Source: Arthrobotrys musiformis
Lineage: Eukaryota; Ascomycota; Orbiliomycetes; Orbiliales; Orbiliaceae
Assembly (NCBI GenBank): GCA_036971715.1
Contig: JAVHJL010000002.1
Location: 2,636,501 to 2,700,500, forward strand
Length of the DNA stretch: 64,000 nt
Direction of reading: 5' to 3'
Part shown: in pieces, positions 1-11,783 of the stretch
Numbering within the stretch: the stretch's first letter is position 1
Layout: each line of letters begins with the position of its first letter
Made by a program: the position numbers and the translations under genes
Notes under the pieces: generated by a model
The model's database searches: none
Told to the model about the DNA's origin: nothing
What the model saw: the letters and a program-made list of their open reading frames with translations, nothing else

Positions 1-1662
1 GAACGTGCTTTGAATCCGTATCGTTTTCTGTAGGTGTAAAGTAAGTGCTATACATCTTTTGGAGTTCTTTTACGGTCTCTTGCGGGACGAAATTTGCATC
101 GGACTGGCGGGCTCTGACTGGGGCGTTGAACCCCATAGAGTGCTTCGATATTCTGTCCAGCACATTCTTGTTAAGGCCTACTTTACAGTTAGCGCAATTT
201 CCGGCTACAGTCAACGACCTTTGGACATATATACCGTTAAATGCTCCGCATAGTATGAACAAAATGTTACTGGTATCTATATCCGATCTTGTTAGAAAAA
301 TACCCCAAAATATCTTCCAAATTTAAATCGGAAACCTACCAATCGTGTGCACCTCGCCTCTGCCTCCGGCACCGCCGCCGGGAGAACCCGATCCAAATCC
401 GCCAAAATTCTGAAAAGGTGAGCTCGGCCCTCCCACTCCTCCCGGAAACCCAGAGGGCGTACCCGCAGAATGATGCGGTGGGGCCTGCTTAGGCCTATTA
501 TTTGTGATCTGTAATGTCGTTCCCTCCAGTATCTTCAGCAGAGCTTGTTGGACACCTTCTCCGGATACGTCTCTGCCGTGCGACATTGCTTTCGTAGATG
601 CTATTTTATCAACCTCATCCAAACATATGATCCCAGTTTCTGCCCTTCTCACGTCCCAATTACAGGAAGCTAGAAGACGTTGGACGCAGACGTCGACATC
701 TTCGCCGACGTAGCCTGCTTGCGTGAATGCTGTGCAGTCGCTTCTATATTTTTTTATAAATGCCTATGTTAACTGCCATACCGATAAATTGTTTAATCGG
801 ACCTGGAGGGGCATTTCATACATCGAAAACGGGACATCGAGTATCCTAGCCAGGGTCTTTGCAATGAGCGTCTTCCCCGTCCCGGACGGTCCTATTATCA
901 GACAATTGCTCTTTTGTAATTCGACAGCAGGTTCAAGGCTCTCCTTCGATGGCGGTGGGACCTCCACGTGAAACGGCTGTGGAAAAGGTGCCGTAGCCTG
1001 CTGGCCCGGATATTCATCTATCCTCACACAACCCCTTCGTTAGTTACTTTGATTCATAACATCAATAGTACCAAATCAATCAACCCTCTCCTCTTCTCTT
1101 TCTTCCTCCTCTTTTTGACAAATAAAATGAATAATAATCCAATCGTAAAAACAACAAGGAAGATATAAAATGAATCACCTTCAACCGGATGCCCCTCCAC
1201 CACCACCCCCGCCAACGAACTCCTCAAACTCTCCGCATTCTCATCCTCCCTCCGTCTAATACTCTGCACCCTCAAATAATGATTATAAACCGCCGAACTA
1301 ACAATTCTCTTCGCCCTACTCTGCGAAATCACATAACTGTCCAAATACCTCTTCAACGACCGCGGCGTAATTCCCTTCCCCAACACCCCGGCTTTACCAA
1401 GGGGCCCTTGAACCGGTCCATTAACGGTTACAGTGCTTGTAAACCCGCTGGTGAAGTCGGAGGTACTATACGCGCGACGGTGCAGGCAATGCGAGGTTAG
1501 CAATTGCGTGTTGATACGTGTGGTTACGGTGGGTGATGACAGGGATTGTTGCGGTCGTGGTCGTGCTGAGCTCAAGATGCTGCTGTTTCGGGTCGTGCGC
1601 GAGTGCAGCTGGGTAAGATGGCGACGACGGAGAAGGGTGTCCAATCTCCAGCTCCGCTTCAT
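1..1662 (-). CDS. MCX1: Mitochondrial ClpX-type AAA+ unfoldase (partial, C-terminus off the window)
   Basis: This is a mitochondrial matrix ATP-dependent unfoldase of the ClpX family. The start at 1662 opens an Arg/Ser-rich presequence (MKRSWRLDTLLRRR) with a typical YSTS processing region. As in fungal Mcx1, no N-terminal zinc-binding domain is seen. Visible motifs are YLDSYVISQSRAKRIVSSAV, Walker A GPSGTGKT, a pore segment AGYVGEDVD and Walker B GIICLDEVDKI. After the Walker B region there is a Gly/Pro/Ser-rich insertion (about 340-480). At least four exons are apparent: about 1662-1177, 1027-826, 735-340 and 265 to the edge. The C-terminal part lies beyond position 1. Assignment to the ClpX family is secure; whether it has a ClpP partner cannot be told from here. 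Confidence 0.9.
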
Positions 1663-2340
1663 GATTGCAAATGAACGGAAAAATGATATCCGATTGTTGT
1701 AACTTTTAGCACAGCATCCGACTGAAAAGAAAGCGATTGGAACGGAAAAGAAAAAGGACGATTGGAAAATGACTAATTACAAGGTTGAGTTACGAGTCAA
1801 TGATATCGTTCAGTCGCACGTCGTCCGGCACCGGCTGCTGGGTTACAAATTGGGGGAAGTTCTGGCCTTGAACCGCGTTGTTAATGTGGTGTGAATCATC
1901 ATCCCGCTGCATTAGCCTCATTCCTGGGAGGTTCTGGTTTGATAATATCAGTATCAATTGGCCAATGCCTTGATAACGGCATTTCCACAGAGAACACCTC
2001 TATGCTTCATGGTATATTAGGGAACTAGAATATAGAAATACAGTGCTGGGATATATTCATAGAACAATCATGAATAGTAGTGAAATTCTAATCGCTCCCC
2101 CAAAGAACGCCTGCAAAACCATCCCATAGAAAAAAGAGCCTCGAGAAAAAGGACAAAATAAAAGACAAGACCAATTTGCTGTGAATAAGCCATGCATGTA
2201 TCACCATCGTAAGAGTCCACAAAAGCAGAGAGAAAAAGAGAGGGTGAAAAAAAAAAGATAAGATAGAGTCGGCCGAGGGTTGGGGAATCTAGACAATCAA
2301 AAACCGATAACCTTTCACCATCCTGAAACTAAAGAGATAT
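1663..2340. other. Intergenic: MCX1 promoter and 3' region of the choline-transporter-like gene
   Basis: I see no convincing reading frame. The stretch is moderately AT-rich with A-runs near 2240-2265. It should hold the MCX1 promoter and the 3' UTR of the next gene. Confidence 0.5.
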
Positions 2341-4598
2341 TTAAAATCCATCAAACGCCATTTGCGCCTCCTGGCAATACCTGCCGTTCGAATTATCGCT
2401 GGCAGCACAGATCAAGCAAGCATCAACGATGTTCGCCAAAGACCTCTCTGCCGTTCCCAAAATTGTCCAACCAATGGTTCCGGCTAATAACCCAACAACA
2501 TACCCGTAAAGACTCCCCCCATTTGTAATATGAGCCGTCCTGATCCACGCTCCAAGGCCCAGGGCTAAAGAAGTCATACATCTAGCCGCGTGGAGCAGCA
2601 TTTTTGCAAGGCGGTAGGCGTTCCTTGTGTGGTTGTCTTTTGCGCCGGCGCCAGCCGCAATACTAACAAGCCTCATCTGGTTGATTTGCCTCGATGCCTG
2701 GACAAGAGTCAACGAATGGATAGAGCCATACGTTACTGCAAGCGGGTCTGATAGTGCGGCAACTGGTGATGCGACGATGTTGAAGCACAAAAGATGTGCA
2801 AACGAGGCTATCCGACTCGGTAAAACGAGCAATGGCAGCCGAATCATCAATGTCACGAACGACGAGAAGCAAACCGTACCAAACATAGTAGTCAATGCGT
2901 GGTGCGTGGCGGCAGAGAAAGTTGCTGCTGGTGAAAATGTGCCTGTAGACTTGCGATAAAAATACCAATGCGATACCGTCGCAGAGATCGTAATTCTGCC
3001 GAGAATAATTAGCATTCCATACGTAGAAACTTTCCAGATTTTAATCTTACCTCTGAAGATTGGACAAAATGTTGAGCGTCCACAGATACACAATTACAAA
3101 GAAACTGCCCAAAATCCATCCGGATCCATCCATTTGCCATACCGGAACACCTCCAATTATAGTACTCCTCCCATTCAAAAACACCCTAATTACCAAAAAC
3201 AACCAAATCCAACTGAAAGCAATTGTCGTAATTAAAACAAACAGTCCGCACAATAACAAAGCAGGGTTTTCGACAAAAATAGTAAGGGCAAGCTGTAGAA
3301 TCGACGTCGCCTTGTGGAGGGCTTGCCGTCCGCGGTATAGTAAATACACCCAAAATATAGCCAGACATAGGGGCAGAATGCTAGTGAGCCTCATAACATG
3401 GTCTTGGAAAGAGTTACCCTTCCATGGCCCCTTCAATGAGGTTACTAGCGGGTATATTGTTAACGCAATCATGACGGCTGGGACGGAAACTACTAGCAAA
3501 TATAGAAGCGGTTTGATGAAATACTTTAAACAAAGCATCCATACAAAGGCCACACAGATAGTTACTAGTGTATCCACTGCCAGAAGTGGCATGGCTCGCT
3601 TTAAGACGGTATATATCGAATCTCCTATTGGCAGGCCGCTTGGTTCTTCATTGTGAAGCCAGACGACGAAGGCAGTAGCGAACATACATGCCATTGACAT
3701 GCCGTAAAATTTCGCCCATATTCGGTCGTGGAGGGGAGGAGCAAGTGGATTCTGGTCGACCGGTTGCGGTATCTATTTAGATTATTTAGTACTTCGGTTC
3801 ATCATCCAAAGAACGGGGCTGTTCTTGGCTTACGACGTCTGAAGGGGCTTCCTCCTGATTATCCCTCTCACCGAAGGGATTTGACGGGTTGAGTGGTTCG
3901 TTGGGGTTATTCTGAGCCTCCTCGTCATTGTGGTCTGAATATGGCTTCCCTGCTGAATCAAAGAAAGGACCAGTTTGTTTTACATTCTGGGGCCGGAACT
4001 TTTGTATAGGCGGATGTAAGTGTTCGTCAACCTCTCTCGATGCCTCCGAATATGAATCTACCCGCCCAGCCTAGTAAAAGCAAGTTAGAATAGCTGCCAC
4101 AATATACTCAAGGGTTTTGTTTCCAGCATACAGAATTCAGGAGGGCGCCCTCATGACCTTCTCTCCGTAGCTCCTCTTCTCCTAAGCTTACGTCAACCAG
4201 GTTATGGCCACCGGTTTCCGTAGCATCACTCGAACTAGAATCTACAGAACGGCCTGGATTCCAACTACTCCTTATACCGTCGTTTACCGATCCTGTGTCA
4301 CTATCGTTCCGTTCCTCCTCGTCTGGGTCCGTAGAGTAGTAGAGGTTTCTCCGACTCTTCTGTAAAGCGTATATTGCTGAGACTTCCTGGTCGTGCTCCC
4401 GGTCGTCGGTCGGGTAGTCTGCCGCGGAGAAGAAAAGAGGCGCATTGCTGGCTGGGTATAAGCTTTGTCGTCCTCCGTCCTTTAGAGTGGACCGAGCTAG
4501 GAAGCGTGACGCATCTACACCAAATGGGTTGTCATTACGTGAGTGCCGGAACAACGAGCGGCGATAGACGGGAAGTTGAACTTACACTCCGAAAACAT
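2341..4598 (-). CDS. PNS1: Choline transporter-like (CTL/SLC44, Pns1-type) multipass membrane protein
   Basis: This is a polytopic membrane protein of the CTL/Pns1 family. Family function in choline or other solute transport is uncertain in fungi. About ten hydrophobic segments are visible (for example TAFVVWLH, LLYLLVVSVPAVMIAL and LLLCGLFVLITTIAF). The C-terminal signature region reads GYVVGLLAGTIGWTILG, then NGRYCQEAQMAFDGF before the stop. The N-terminal region is hydrophilic and rich in Asp/Glu/Ser. The first exon is only 13 nt: ATG at 4598 reads MFSE and then splices (donor GTAAGT, acceptor GTGTAG) to YASRFLARS, which is the usual start of fungal members. Further introns lie near 4125-4075, 3780 and 3060. 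A longer reading frame starting at 4554 lacks an ATG and was not used. Confidence 0.87.
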
Positions 4599-5028
4599 CC
4601 TGAACGGTGAAATATAAAGGGCGGATTAAGGGACAGCCGGAGCCCTTGGAGCTGAGATGGGACACTGCTACAAAGTTGTGGTTGTTTAACTCGGAGGAGT
4701 GGTTTTGGGAGGGTGATGAAATGGGAGGTATGTTTGTTCGGCATTCATGACTACCAGTTCGCCAGACCTTACTAAGACAAGAGCGGGTGTGATGCTATCA
4801 TGCAAAACGGGCTTGGAACCGAGCTGGATCCTGGCCAGTCACGTCTAAGGCGCATGTTCTTGCTGCCGGGTCACCAGACAAAGCGGGACTAGTTATATCA
4901 CATCTCGAGCTAACAAAGCTAAGGCTTCAGCTGGATATCCCAATAAAGGATTCATAGTAAACATTATGCAATCGTGATGCTATTAAGTATGGAATATAAA
5001 ATATAAGATATTAGAGCTCAATGTATTG
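4599..5028. other. Intergenic: CTL gene promoter and Rab gene 3' region
   Basis: A 69-codon open frame at 4535-4744 on the minus strand overlaps the transporter start and shows no family resemblance. Otherwise I see nothing in this stretch. Confidence 0.5.
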
Positions 5029-5933
5029 TTAAGAGCAGCACTGCGAGTCCGCCTGCCTGTGGACCGTCCTGCGGCTATCGGTTCCCAACTTGACCTTGAG
5101 TCCCGTATTCTTCCCTCTGGGATCATAGACGCCGTCTCTGATATTCCGGTATATCTCCTGTGCTACTTCCACGAATGCCCGTTCTACCGACTCCCCGGTC
5201 TTTGCACTTGTTTCCACATGGAAATTTATGCCGTTTTCCTTAGCCCATGCCGCCGCTTCTTCGGTGGAGACCTGTCGTCTTTCTGCCAGATCGCACTTGT
5301 TTCCGACAAGCACGATAGATATGTGGGGTTCTCCGAGGTTTCGTAGGTCGGAGAGCCAGCGTTGGACGTGGGCGAGGGTTTCTCTGCGAGTTATGTCATA
5401 AACCAGGAGTGCTCCTGTAGCATTTCGGATATACGAATTTGTCACCGATCGGTATTGCTTGTCGCATATGGAGTCAGCATTGTTTTCTGCTATCCGTAGT
5501 GTTGAATGTCTACCTCTTGTCCAGCAGTATCCCAGATCTGAAGCTTGATCTTCTTTCCATCGTCAACATCCACTGGCGACATAAACTATCAGTCAAGTCC
5601 GCCCAAACAAACAGATATGGGATATAGTCGGTTGAAAATACGCACCGACTCTGGAGTCAAGCTCGACTCCTATCGTTACATCAGTTTTATTGAACCGACC
5701 TTCACAGAGTCGCACCGTTAGCTGCGACGAGGCGGCGAAAATGCGTTAGTGTGAGTGTTTGTGCTGCTTGAATGCGAATGACGAACCGAGCTCTTCCCAG
5801 TCCCGGAATCCCCAAGACAGATAACTTTCTGCAGGAATTAAAACAGGAATATTAGTAGGTCTTTAGGCGTGGGCTTGTATGTATTTTTCCGCATGGAGGC
5901 ACTTACAGCGATGTAATCCCATGGTGCGCTCAT
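5029..5933 (-). CDS. Rab-family small GTPase, Rab2/Rab4 (Ypt4) type
   Basis: This is a vesicle-traffic GTPase. Read through splices, it begins MSAPWDYIAKVICLGDSG followed by TGKSS, giving a complete P-loop. Then come the switch region (FNKTDVTIGVELDSR), G3 WDTAGQE, G4 GNKCDL and G5 ETSAK. The C-terminus is QCCS, a cysteine pair suited to geranylgeranylation. The motif ATGALLVYDITRRET is typical of the Rab2/Rab4 branch, and the N-terminus resembles fungal Rab4 (Ypt4). The start exon is about 27 nt (5933-5907), with introns near 5905-5835, 5790-5715, 5640-5580 and 5510-5455. Rab4 acts in endosome recycling; the distinction from Rab2 is an inference from a few motifs. Confidence 0.88.
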
Positions 5934-6161
5934 TGCGAAATCTTGGGATGGAAGAAGATTCGAAGATAGAAGACGATCTTAAGAGTGAGGTCAACTTGTA
6001 TCGCTTAAAGCTGGCTGCTGTTCAACCTCTTATAAGCAGACCACCAAGCACAAAAAAGGCAGCCGTGACACAGCGAATGGAAAGTGAGCATACGTAATGG
6101 ATACACAAGCCGGACAAAATAGAATCGAATTCTCGATGCGGAGTTGGTCTCGTAAACTATT

Positions 6162-6181
6162 AAAAAAAAAAAAAAAAAAAA
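6162..6181 (+). repeat. Poly(A) tract
   Basis: An uninterrupted run of about 20 A lies between the Rab gene and the RNase H2 gene. It is a simple-sequence tract with no feature of its own. Confidence 0.9.
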
Positions 6182-6307
6182 ATCTATTCTATGCGGTTGG
6201 AATTTGATAGTTGTGCCATATATATTTGTGCACGCCACCAAAGCCCTGCTGGAGTTTAGGCTCCTCTGTTGTAGAGTCGTAAATTCATTCAAAACGTGAG
6301 ACAAAGT

Positions 6308-7577
6308 CTATAACTCAGCCGCTGTAGCTGGTTTCCCAAACCAATATCTTACATCGTTCCCAGTGGCCGACGCTGACATGAAAGCGCCGATATCACCATT
6401 TCCTTCATCGTCATTATCGGGCCAATCTACGGCTTCACCATCCTTCTTTATCATATCCTCTGTAGTGGACCATGAAAACCGAGCCTCGGAACCCCACCCA
6501 AACAAACTATCCATTGAGCCTTTGAGATATGTGACTGTCTTGTGGTCACCGGGGTACCCAGATCCGCAATTTGGCGCTTCCTTGCCGCTGGATGCCAATT
6601 TAAAGTATTCTTCGAGTGCGAAATCTCTCGTGACCTTTGCGCAAACTGAAGCTACTGATACCGACGGATACAAGGAGTCGGCCTTTTTGGAGACCGTGAC
6701 TTTAGTAGTTGGGAACCTCCTTTGTAGCTTTGCCTGATATGTTTGGGCTGGTCCGACAGTGTCCACGAAGATCTAGTACAATATTAGAGCATAACCATAA
6801 AAATGGACATGTATAAAGAGGAGAACGAACCTCCTTCACATTAACACCCTTCTTCAGAACTTCATCAATGAGATTCATGGTGGTATCATGTGCCTGGGCA
6901 TTAAGGTTGTATGCGCCAACTCCAGCGGGCCTCAGCATGCCAGCGGAGATATCTCTCGCGGACATGACCCGTACAGCCCAACCGACATTGGCATGAAGCC
7001 CGGTGTCTGGAGTGCATATCTCCTGGAGAAGATCACTTCTCACTTGCGCCGTGAGTTTTTTGGAGTCTATTTTAAAGCCCTGTTAGTAAGCTTTGTTTAA
7101 AGATGGAGTGCTGTGAAAAAGGCCTCACCATCGAACCCTTTCGCCGATAACGACTTCTCGTAATCAGATAAACAATATGCTATTCCGTAGACCATGGGAC
7201 CTTATACAACAATACGCCTCAATGAAGCGACAATAATCAGCAACCTCAGTCGGAATATGTGATATATTGTCGAGGAGATGGAATATGTGCACACCAAGAA
7301 CTGGACCACGACCGGCCTCGTCCACACCAAGAGTTATCGAAGCCGTTGGGTCATCCCGAACAGCGCTGGGGATCTCAGAGTGGAATGTATACGATTGGCC
7401 CTGGAATATATCGGCAGCTGATATCGAAGGCAGATCGAATGCCTGCCCTTCTGTCGTTTCCCCTACTTCATTGCCGGCAGTATCCTCGACGGCAGATGGT
7501 TCAGAAACAACAGAAGGTTCGGCACTGACAGTGGCGGCAGATTTACGAGGAGGCCGGCCTCTTCGTTTAGTCGACAT
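6308..7577 (-). CDS. RNH201: Ribonuclease H2 catalytic subunit A
   Basis: This is type 2 RNase H, which cleaves the RNA strand of RNA-DNA hybrids and single ribonucleotides in DNA. The catalytic DEAGRGPVLG motif lies in exon 1. Downstream are SARDISAGML, the FVDTVGP-type segment (MDTVGPAQTYQAKLQRRFP), SVCAKVTRD and GSGYPGDHKT. The ATG at 7577 begins MSTKRRGRPPRK, a basic AT-hook-like start followed by a Ser/Glu-rich linker before the catalytic domain. An in-frame TTG upstream is not a likely start. Introns lie near 7190-7130, 7060 and 6830-6775. It shares a short bidirectional promoter with the CENP-C gene. Confidence 0.93.
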
Positions 7578-7945
7578 GGTGGTTGGAGTCAAGACGATAG
7601 CAGGCTCAAGGTAACAAGGAAGCTGCCCTTGCTACGACCCGCTATCCTTTGGCGCGGCAACACGCGTGCCTGTTGCACATCAACACAAAACAATACTCCG
7701 TTCATGGCTGTCGCGTTTTCTATTCGACTTCGATCCAACCTCACCTTCCAATTAACGAGCATCTTCGGTCATCCACCCCACCGAATATCATCGAACTCCC
7801 CAGTCCGATCCGATACCTATACTAATACCGAAGTCAGGCCAGATTAGGCCAGGAGACAAGCCTCCATTTTCATTGTTGAAGTCCTCTTCACACCATCTCC
7901 TAGTGACCATCGAATCCGTTTGCTCACTATCACCTAACCGTCAAG
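7578..7945. promoter_or_regulatory. Divergent promoter between RNH201 and MIF2
   Basis: This is 368 bp between two divergent start codons. I see no clear TATA box or conserved motif. Confidence 0.55.
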
Positions 7946-10663
7946 ATGGCGGCCATCGCTGGGAATAAGAAGCGGGAGAATATCCATACTGATATCGGCT
8001 TCGTGGGGAGGTAAATACGGCCACTATCTTCAAAATATCATTGTTCCAGGCTAATCATTCTACCGATGTTGCAGAAAAACTGGCTTCACAATCCAGGCTA
8101 ATCTCGGTCGAGACGACAATGGAATGGAAGACCTTAGCGCCTTCTTTTCGCCCACATCCAATGCAGGAACATTGCCTAACCTTGCCGATGACGACGACGA
8201 CGATGATTCATTTGCTGGCGATTTTGAGGGCGATTTTGAGGAGGAACCTGAAAGCGACGTTGATATTCCCTCGGATCGGGCCCCACGTACCCAAAACGTT
8301 TCGGCGAACGATGGAAGTGCTTCCATGGAGATGGAAGACAGTCAGTTGCCTCGCTCCCACAACTATAACTACATACTATTGGACAGTTTGCTTATATCAC
8401 TATCTACTAGGCACAGCCAGGAGTGTAACAGCCGTCTTAGAATCGCGAAAAGGCATCAACACACCAGCAAGGAGAAAGTCAATGCACAGCGCCCATGCAA
8501 CCCCGAACCTCCCCTTATCAAGCGTCACGCCACAATCGAATCTATCCACCCCAGCAATCCGACGTCCGAAGGCGACATCGAAAGCACCAAGCTCCCAGCT
8601 ATCTAAGCCCGTGGAACAGAACGAAGAAACTCGAGGCTCTTTTGGCTCTCATAAGGAAAACGTGCCTAATTCTTTCGATTCCAGACAATCAGACGACGCT
8701 CCAGTTGAAGTTCCTGTTCCTCGACCAATCCCGCTCGGCGCAAGAGCTAGTGGTTTCCGCGCTGCTGGCGGGCGTGGTAGCGGCATGCTCGTTGCTAAAG
8801 GCCTGAGAACCAACAGACCTGCTCTTACTCCTCCACCTCTATCGGACGATGACGATGACGATGATGACGAGCTGCCAAAATTCAACGAGGAACAAACTTT
8901 AGATGACACAGAGATGGATGATATCCCAGCACCACAACCCAAATCCAAACCAACTCAACGCTCTGTAGCAGAGAAGGAAGACTCGGCTGAGCCAACCGCT
9001 CCGGAGAAATCCAACCAAAAAGGGAAGCAAGGAAGGAAAGGGAAGGCCAGTGTGTCAAAAACAATTGACGAAGCAGAACATCCGCCCGTCTCAGCGATAT
9101 CTAAACCCGACAAGCCAGCTGCACAAAAACGAGGACGAAAAGGCAAGGTTACTACAATCGTTGAAGAGGTACTGGAGGTGGAAGCTACACAAGCCGATGA
9201 AGAGGTACTAGACACATTGGACGCAGGCATCCCAGATATGGAAACTCAGGAAGCGGAAGAAATTATTGCAGCCGAACCTTCACCACCAAAGAAGGGGAGG
9301 GGTGGCAGGAAGAAGAAGCAAGCAGGTCCCGAGACAGAGACGGAGACGGAACCCCAGCCATCCACGTCCGAAAATGCGGCGCAAAAGAAGAGGGGCGGGA
9401 GACCAAAAAAGATTGCTGAGCCGGAACCCGAACCAGAAGAGGAGCATGTACAAGAAGAGGAACCGGAACCGGAACCGGAACCAGTCGCACAAAAGGCTAA
9501 AGGCCGACCCAAAAAATCGAAGAAGCAGGACGCATCGGTCCCAGATCATGACACTGAGCCGCAAGAAGATCAGCCAGAGGAGACAACAGAGCAACCTCAA
9601 CCCGAAAACCCCTCAGATCGAAGGAGGGGTCGGAAGCGCAAGGCGGACACGTTGATTCCCGACACAGAGCCGGGCGCCCAAGAATCCTCCACGGCCACGG
9701 GATCCGCAGAGTCTAACGCTGCTAAAAAACGCAAAGGTTCCAAACAAACGGCCGCCAAACCGGCTACTGAGAAATCCAAGGCATCTAAACCTGAGACTAC
9801 TGCAGTGGCCGAGGGAAGGAGAACCGCTCGAACCCGCACCGCACCTTTGCAATTCTGGAAGAACGAGAAACAGGTTTATACGGTTGTCGAAAGAGATGAT
9901 TCCGGACGGGCGATAGCTCTAAAACCGGACGTCATCCGAGTGAGTGATGAGCCTGTAGTGCAGAAGAAGAAAGCCCGCCCTTCGCGTCCCGTTGTCGTGT
10001 CTGCTACCGAAAAAGTCAATAAGCGTACGACGAAGAGAAAATCGAAGGCGGCTAAGAAGGCAGTTGAAGAAAGCAGCAGTGAATCAGATGGCGATGAGAG
10101 CGAGGACGATTGGGAGAAGGTCGGAAAATTGGTCGGGATGGTCAAGCCATGGAAAGGAATCAACGAAGGGGAGGAAGAAGAGGATGATGAAGATGATGAA
10201 GTCGAAGATGGTGAGTTCAAACATGACTCTCCCCAGCATGGGCATCCTGCTAACGGTTTTAGAAATTGCGACTTCACGTCATGGCATCGAGTTCAAGCCG
10301 ATCTTTGGTTCGGACTACTTCTTCGCCAAGACCCTAGGGAAAGACTTTATGGGATGCGGAATTCTGGAACTAAAGACTGGCGCATCTAAGAAATTGAAGA
10401 GCAGCGGGAAGATGCAACTCGTTTTCTTTGTCCTCAAGGGAAAGGTCGAAGCTGAAGTCAACGAGCTTGGATTCAGGATCTCACATGGTGGGCAATTTCA
10501 GGTCCCTCGTGGTATGTAGCCCAGCTTTTCTATTGAAAGATCCGAACAAGTACTAATGGTAATACTAGGCAATATGTACAAAATTTCGAATCCTTTTAAG
10601 AAGACGGCAAGGATATTTTTCGCACAAGCTTGTGTCCCGGACCCTAGTGCTGAGAAGGAGTGA
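7946..10663 (+). CDS. MIF2: Inner-kinetochore protein CENP-C / Mif2
   Basis: CENP-C links centromeric CENP-A chromatin to the outer kinetochore. Exon 1 (7946-8005) ends in IGFVGR and splices to KTGFTIQ, rebuilding the N-terminal Mif2 motif. Long acidic runs (DDDDDDD) and repeated basic GRP-containing AT-hook-like blocks (GRGGRKKK, RGGRPKKI, KGRPKK) fill the middle. The CENP-C motif is represented by TRTAPLQFWKNEKQVYT. The C-terminal cupin dimerisation domain includes FFVLKGKVEAEVNELGF and, after the last splice, GNMYKISNPFKKTARIFFAQ. Introns are at about 8006-8072, 8341-8410, 10212-10261 and 10514-10569. The long open frame that begins at 8041 starts inside intron 1 and is not the true start. 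Confidence 0.93.
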
Positions 10664-10954
10664 TTTAATTCTCCGATTTCGTCGGCTCGTAGGTGTTTAG
10701 GGTGCATTTTTTCATCTGTATTTCCATGCTTTTCTCCCTTTTTTTCTCCATATCATTCTGCGGGTTCTTTTGACTTGGTACTTTAGTATGTGGAGGTACT
10801 TTTTACGGCGTTCTTTTGGAGAATCATGTTCAGATGCGCTTGTTGGGACATTCGATTGACGAACAATTCATGGAAATTAATGTATTTTTATCATTAATAT
10901 TAAGAGAAGATGGGAAGGAAACTGCCCTGTACAATAAATCTTAAACCACCCCAT

Positions 10955-11783
10955 TTATATCTCTTCCAAAAGGTCCTCGTCGTCCAAGGATTTGGGGGGG
11001 AAATCTCCCACCGTGACCCTATTGGGCCTCACAAAGGTTCCGTGGTTGCTACCAGCCTCAAAGAACCTAACACCATCGATACTACCATTGTTCTTCCCCG
11101 TCGGCTCATCCAATCTGACACCAACCCAGACACCGCCTTGAGGGATCTTCTCCACCAAACCGACATATGCAACTTCGCCTCTCCTCCCGGCCTCAAATTC
11201 ACCAACAATACACCTCGCCCCCACCTTAATCCCCTTGTCCTCTACTTCTTTCTCTTCTTCGGCCTGTTTACTTTCCGCTGTCGTGGCTTGAGTGGGGTCG
11301 AATCGACCGAGTTGGTTGCGTTTCTTCCAGGCCAGAACTGAGTCTGTGAGTTTTGCGTAGTCTTCCTCCGGCATTTCATATTTTTCTACTTGTGATGTAT
11401 CGGTGTAGTTTTCGCGGAAGGAAGGGGGACGGGTGTCGGTTACCTATGATTCCGGATATTATTAGTCTTTCGCTCCATATCCTCCACGCGAGCGAGGATG
11501 TAGGGAAAGGGAAAGGGGAAAACATACGACAAGCTTAGCACCAGCCGTCCATTCCAGGTCCGAGACGTGGACGTTATCTTCATTCTCAACGGTGATGGGT
11601 TGAACTGGGGAGGAATCGTGCAGTTGGTACGATAGCTGTTGGGCGAAAGGTGGGATGCCGGTTATGGGTTCGAGTTTGGATTTTAAGGTGGAGATGGTCC
11701 AGGATGGGGCGATTCGACGTTCGGTGACGGCGTTTTCGGAGGAGACGAGGATCACGATGTCCTTTGGGAGGGAGGAGAGCATT
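10955..11783 (-). CDS. ALF1: Tubulin-folding cofactor B (Alf1/TBCB)
   Basis: This is an alpha-tubulin-binding chaperone of the microtubule assembly pathway. A ubiquitin-like domain begins MLSSLPKDIVILVSSEN, and a C-terminal CAP-Gly domain carries VGARCIVG, GVWVGVRLDEPTGKNNGS and FVRPNRVTVGDFP. The protein ends in an acidic DDEDLLEEI tail, matching the family's C-terminal motif for tubulin or EB binding. One intron lies at about 11527-11440. The ATG at 11783 gives the usual family N-terminus. The frame stays open upstream to another ATG at 12109, but that extension is low-complexity and not family-like. Confidence 0.92.

Noticed and set aside
4108..4554. Start of the CTL gene at 4554
   Set aside because: The codon is TTG. 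The 13-nt first exon at 4598 gives an ATG and the family-typical N-terminus.
9246..9600. Antisense open frames opposite CENP-C
   Set aside because: They mirror the low-complexity acidic and basic repeats on the coding strand.
8041..10389. 782-codon frame as the whole CENP-C protein
   Set aside because: It begins inside intron 1 and misses the N-terminal Mif2 motif and the end of the cupin domain, which lie in separate exons.
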